From the NCBI GenBank assembly GCA_002428445.1, contig DIWJ01000049.1, positions 11,531 through 75,530 on the forward strand: 64,000 nucleotides of DNA, given 5' to 3'. This stretch comes from Syntrophaceae bacterium UBA6109 (GTDB lineage: Bacteria > Desulfobacterota > Syntrophia > Syntrophales > UBA6109). The first letter of the stretch is position 1; every line of letters starts with the position of its first letter. The notes beneath the pieces are model-generated. The model saw only the letters and a list, made by a program, of their open reading frames with translations, was not told where the DNA came from and made no database searches. Below are positions 60,944-64,000 of the stretch, one piece after another. The position numbers were made by a program, and so were the translations under genes.

Positions 60944-61651
60944 TTACCCCGCAAAGAACGGGTTCCCGATGAAATATATCCCCAGCAGCCCGATGACGAC
61001 GCCGGCGCCTTTCCGGAAGACCGAGCCAGCCCCCATCCAGCGATCGCTTTCCACCACGCGCCGGACATGCGCCGTGGAACTGCCCGCGACCACAATCGGG
61101 ATGCAGTGGCCCAGGGCGAACAGCAGGATGAGAACAACGCCCGTCAGGACCTTCTGCTGAACCGTGATGATGGCCAGTATGGGCGCAATGAATCCGAAGG
61201 TGCAGGAGCCCGACAGGACGCCGTAGGCCAGCCCCAGGAGAAAAGCGCCGTGAAGCCCCCTGACGTTGAGACGGTGCAGCCAACTTCCCGAGAGATTGCA
61301 TTTTTCCACACCCAGCATTCCCAGGGCAACCCAGACCAGAACCGCGCCGATCAGGATCTGCCAGTAGCTGCCCACGTCCCCGAGCATCCTTCCCAGCAGG
61401 GCGCAGACGACGCCGATGAGGGCGATCGTGATGAACAACCCCGCCGTGAACAAAATGGCGTAATGGGCGGCCTGACGCGGCTTGAGAATCTGCTCCTGGC
61501 CGGCCACATAGGCAACGACCAGCGGGATCGAGGCCAGGTGGCAGGGACTGAAGAGGACGCTGACCATGCCCCACAGGAAGCAGCCTAAAGCCGCGAGGTA
61601 GGTCGCGCCGGTGATCCAGTCGTTGATGGTGAGAAAAAATTGCGTCAGCAT
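60944..61651 (-). CDS. CcdA-type thiol electron carrier
   Basis: 235-residue CcdA/DsbD-beta-type membrane protein with six helices and the redox Cys pair in 'SPCHLASIPLVVAYV' and 'GSCTFGFIAPILAI'. It moves electrons from cytoplasmic thioredoxin to periplasmic partners. ATG 61649-61651 (MLTQFF); upstream codons are read-through of the thioredoxin gene, whose stop is ten bases away. Partners are the thioredoxins on both sides. Confidence 0.87.
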   Translation of the reverse strand: MLTQFFLTINDWITGATYLAALGCFLWGMVSVLFSPCHLASIPLVVAYVAGQEQILKPRQAAHYAILFTAGLFITIALIGVVCALLGRMLGDVGSYWQILIGAVLVWVALGMLGVEKCNLSGSWLHRLNVRGLHGAFLLGLAYGVLSGSCTFGFIAPILAIITVQQKVLTGVVLILLFALGHCIPIVVAGSSTAHVRRVVESDRWMGAGSVFRKGAGVVIGLLGIYFIGNPFFAG

Positions 61652-61661
61652 GCCACCCTTT

Positions 61662-62045
61662 CTATTGTACGCCCATATCTTTAAATCGGCGAACGATGTC
61701 TTCTTCACCCAGAAACCCCGTATGCCGATACACTTCCTTCCCTTCCCTGTCGAAGAAAATCTGCGTGGGAATGACCCGGATGCTGAAGCGGTGTGCCGGT
61801 TTCGGATCCTCCCAGACATCGAAGAAGACCACGGCCGCCCTGCCGGCATAGACCTTCTCCAGCTTCTCCAGAATCGGCGCCATCATCTTGCAAGGGATGC
61901 ATTTTTTTGCACCCAGATCGATCATCGTGACCATTCCCTTGACCGGGACCTCGGGTGCAGCGGCTGCGTTCGGCGACTGCGGGAACAGCAGCAGGGCCAA
62001 AAGACAGAAGCTACCGGCGACACCTCTGCAGATACCTGTCCTCAT
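61662..62045 (-). CDS. Periplasmic thioredoxin-fold protein
   Basis: 127-residue thioredoxin-like protein with a signal peptide (VAGSFCLLALLLFPQSPNAAAA). The active site is 'GAKKCIPCKMMAPIL' (CIPC), and cis-Pro lies in 'RVIPTQIFF'. GGAG is close to ATG 62045. Between the radical SAM gene and ccdA; likely reduced by CcdA. Confidence 0.85.
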   Translation of the reverse strand: MRTGICRGVAGSFCLLALLLFPQSPNAAAAPEVPVKGMVTMIDLGAKKCIPCKMMAPILEKLEKVYAGRAAVVFFDVWEDPKPAHRFSIRVIPTQIFFDREGKEVYRHTGFLGEEDIVRRFKDMGVQ

Positions 62046-62113
62046 TTCTCCATTCCCCCAAGCCCTGTCCTTTTCAGATCTCCGTTCCGGGTTTCCGTGA
62101 CGTCCGTCATTCG

Positions 62114-63271
62114 TCAGGCGCAGCGCAGAACGCCGCGCGCCCAGAGGCAATCGCCGCAAACGGGGAAGGGATTGCCGAAGCAGTCCTCTTCATTCTTCTC
62201 CGCCATATCGCATCCGCCGCAATCGATGCACGGAGAGAAGTCAAATTTCCGGACGCGATCGCGAAGGGCCGCGTAGTCCGGACGGCGCCAGATCGAAGCA
62301 AGGGTGTCCTCCGGCAGGCGCCCGAATTCGCAGCGGCGGAAGACCTTTTCGCGGCGCCTGATGAAACAGCTGTAGGAGTGCAGCAGGGCCGGACAGGGAC
62401 TGACGCCGCCATGCCAGGCGACGGCCAGGCTCCCGGCCTGAATGAACGGACAATAATTGTTGCGCTGGTTCATGTTGATGTCGAGAAAGCTCCAATTCGG
62501 ATTCCGGCGCATGATGCTGGACAGGGGCTCCTGCGTCAGGCAGTTCCAGTCCATATGAGGCAGAATCCAGAGCGGGTTATGGGGCATTCCCTCATTTTCG
62601 CTCGAATCCGGGCGCCAGTCATAGAGAATCTCGTCCTTCAGATCGGCCGTATAGGGCAGCAGGTTCGTCACGAGCAGGAACGATGCCTTGATCCTGTGGG
62701 CCACCTCCTGCAGCGCCGGCAGTTCGTGGATATTGCGCCTCATCGCCACGAATTCGATTCCGATGCGGATCGGCGTTTCGGACGCTTCTTCGCTGAGCCT
62801 GTAAAGGGTCCGGACATTGGCCGTAATGTCATCGAGAGAGGCCCCCGGACGGACCGCTCCGTGGGCGTCGCCGGATGCCCCGTCGATGGAAACCGTAAGC
62901 TGGTCGAGGCCGGCATCGACCAATTGACCGGCGAGGGACGGTGTCAGGAGCATGGCGTTGCTCGTCATCTCCGTCCGCAGGCCCCGTTCGTGGGCAAGCC
63001 TGACCATGTCCGGGAAACGCTGGTGGGCCAGGGGTTCTCCGAAACCGGCGAAAGCGATCGTTTTTGCCTCGGGAAAGCCGGCCAACCCGTCGACCAGAGA
63101 CTGGAATACAGGCCAGTCCATGTCTCCGAACGGCTCGTCCCAGGAATTGCGGATGCAGGTCACGCAGGTGAGGTTGCAGCGGCTCGTCGGCTCCACGTAG
63201 ATCTTGTTCAGTGCGTCAGTGGTACCGGCCCGGCCGCGGCCGCACTCACTGATCTTCCTGGCAGAGGTCAC
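62114..63271 (-). CDS. SPASM-type radical SAM protein of the arsenic block
   Basis: 385-residue radical SAM protein with the motif '[18 protein letters not shown]' (CxxxCxxC), '[18 protein letters not shown]', and a C-terminal Cys cluster ('[13 protein letters not shown]...[14 protein letters not shown]') for extra Fe-S clusters as in SPASM proteins. GTG 63269-63271 overlaps the Acr3 stop (GTGA), with GAGG seven bases upstream, so it is coupled to Acr3. The opening [11 protein letters not shown] resembles maturases for tungsten enzymes, but arsenic-related modification is suggested by its neighbour. Confidence 0.82.
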   Translation of the reverse strand: MTSARKISECGRGRAGTTDALNKIYVEPTSRCNLTCVTCIRNSWDEPFGDMDWPVFQSLVDGLAGFPEAKTIAFAGFGEPLAHQRFPDMVRLAHERGLRTEMTSNAMLLTPSLAGQLVDAGLDQLTVSIDGASGDAHGAVRPGASLDDITANVRTLYRLSEEASETPIRIGIEFVAMRRNIHELPALQEVAHRIKASFLLVTNLLPYTADLKDEILYDWRPDSSENEGMPHNPLWILPHMDWNCLTQEPLSSIMRRNPNWSFLDINMNQRNNYCPFIQAGSLAVAWHGGVSPCPALLHSYSCFIRRREKVFRRCEFGRLPEDTLASIWRRPDYAALRDRVRKFDFSPCIDCGGCDMAEKNEEDCFGNPFPVCGDCLWARGVLRCA

Positions 63272-64000
63272 TTCTTTACCTCGACGTCGCAGGCCGCTTC
63301 GACGCTGCAGACGGCCGCGACGGATTCCTTGGCGTTCGGGAAATACTTCTTCTTGAAGCGGATCGCGACGTTGACCAGGAGGATCAGAACCGGCACCTCC
63401 AGAAGCGGTCCGATCACCGTCGCAAATGCCTGGCCGGAATTGATGCCGAAAATGGCGATGGCAACTGCGATGGCGAGCTCGAAGTCGTTGGAAGAGGCGG
63501 TAAAGGAAACCGCCGTGGTCTGGGCGTAATTTCCGCCGATCTTCCGGATAATGTAAAAGGTCGCGAACCACATAATGAGAAAGTACAGGAGCATGGGGAT
63601 GGCCACGATGACAACGTCCAGGGGCGACGCGATGATCTTGTTCCCCTGCGTGGAGAACATGACGATGATCGTGAACAGCAGCGCGATCAGCGTCAGGGGA
63701 CTGATTTTCGGCATGAAAACGGTGTTAAACCACGATTCCCCCTTGACGGCGATGAGGCCGTAGCGTGTGAAGAGACCCGCCAGAAACGGGATGCCCAGAT
63801 AGATGAAGACGGTTTTGGCCGACTCCGCCATGGAGACGTTGATGTTGAGGCTTTCCGCCAGGCCCAGCCAGTTGAGCATCAGGGTGATGAAGAAGTAGAT
63901 GTACACGGCGTAGAACAGAACCTGGGCGATGGCGTTGAATGCGACGAGTCCGACGGCCAGCTCACGATCCCCTTCGGCGAGCTCGTTCCAGACGATGACC
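63268..64000 (-). CDS. Acr3-type arsenite efflux permease, N-terminal end missing
   Basis: About 243 residues from the window edge. Acr3 marks are '[20 protein letters not shown]' at the edge and '[20 protein letters not shown]' later. The full protein is about 350 residues, so about a third lies outside. Extra Cys residues sit in the last 15 residues ([14 protein letters not shown]), unusual for Acr3 and possibly metal-binding. Coupled to the radical SAM gene. Confidence 0.88.
   Translation of the reverse strand, partial: VIVWNELAEGDRELAVGLVAFNAIAQVLFYAVYIYFFITLMLNWLGLAESLNINVSMAESAKTVFIYLGIPFLAGLFTRYGLIAVKGESWFNTVFMPKISPLTLIALLFTIIVMFSTQGNKIIASPLDVVIVAIPMLLYFLIMWFATFYIIRKIGGNYAQTTAVSFTASSNDFELAIAVAIAIFGINSGQAFATVIGPLLEVPVLILLVNVAIRFKKKYFPNAKESVAAVCSVEAACDVEVKK

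Noticed and set aside
1..64000. tRNA, rRNA, riboswitch, integrase or insertion sequence
   Set aside because: I saw no cloverleaf with a GTTCGAATC-type arm, no rRNA stretch, no recognised riboswitch core and no transposase or integrase motifs. Reading by eye can miss these.

Overview
The window reads as a GC-rich chromosome segment of an anaerobic, energy-limited bacterium. It is probably a member of Desulfobacterota (the former Deltaproteobacteria), perhaps near Syntrophales; this is inferred from gene content, not from a marker gene. Pointers are a ferredoxin-dependent 2-oxoacid oxidoreductase, an Mrp/MinD/NifX 'orange-protein-like' cluster run by a sigma-54 activator, two selenoproteins, pyruvoyl-dependent arginine decarboxylase, CstA, tandem ArsA-like ATPases and an Acr3 arsenic locus. 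No rRNA, tRNA, CRISPR array or complete transposon was seen. Genes are packed tightly, with many ATGA or GTGA start/stop overlaps.

Layout. 1-8.4 kb: end of a peptide-binding protein, a caspase-fold lipoprotein, small secreted or membrane proteins, and a kinase/lipoprotein/sigma-54 regulator set ordered like QseE-QseG-QseF. 8.5-19 kb: a split spermidine-synthase-like pair, two MFS carriers, a quinone-type block (methyltransferase, MenG/UbiE, UbiA) next to KorB-KorA, and small proteins. 19-20.5 kb: threonine synthase. 20.6-27.3 kb: a selenium-metabolism locus (LysR regulator, VTT membrane protein, class V aminotransferase, YedF, DUF3343, YedE, TusA-like protein, SelD). SelD itself carries an in-frame UGA with a downstream hairpin. 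An ungapped, about 70-bp element (60 of 70 identical) occurs upstream of the two transcription units of this locus and looks like a shared promoter/operator.

27.4-33.4 kb: a minus-strand run with pyruvoyl arginine decarboxylase, HisC, a PNPOx-like protein, an HD hydrolase, TrmO, a CoA-disulfide-reductase/rhodanese fusion and a CGGC protein. 33.6-43.4 kb: a minus-strand cluster with a selenocysteine peroxiredoxin (UGA at 34068-34070, followed by a hairpin with a GGUC loop), NifX-like proteins, an Mrp-NifU-like fusion, a metallo-beta-lactamase-fold protein, two MinD/ferredoxin ATPases, a radical SAM protein, a 27-residue Cys miniprotein and two DUF5320-like proteins. A sigma-54 promoter stands at the head of this run, with a PAS sigma-54 activator just upstream. 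43.6-50 kb: an MFS carrier, a glycosyltransferase fusion, a DHH plus GalT-like pair, a tautomerase, FmdB and an HExxH protein.

50-64 kb, all minus strand: CstA with a small protein and two ArsA-like ATPases; a VKOR-thioredoxin fusion; a Lol-type ABC exporter with a LolA-like protein and an outer-membrane beta-barrel; and a redox/arsenic block (thioredoxin-like protein, CcdA, thioredoxin, SPASM-type radical SAM, Acr3), with Acr3 running off the window end.

The most interesting parts are the selenium locus with its duplicated control element, the two recoded UGA codons, and the sigma-54-driven Mrp/MinD/NifX cluster that ends in the selenoperoxiredoxin. Together they suggest linked handling of selenium, iron-sulfur or metal cofactors, and redox stress.
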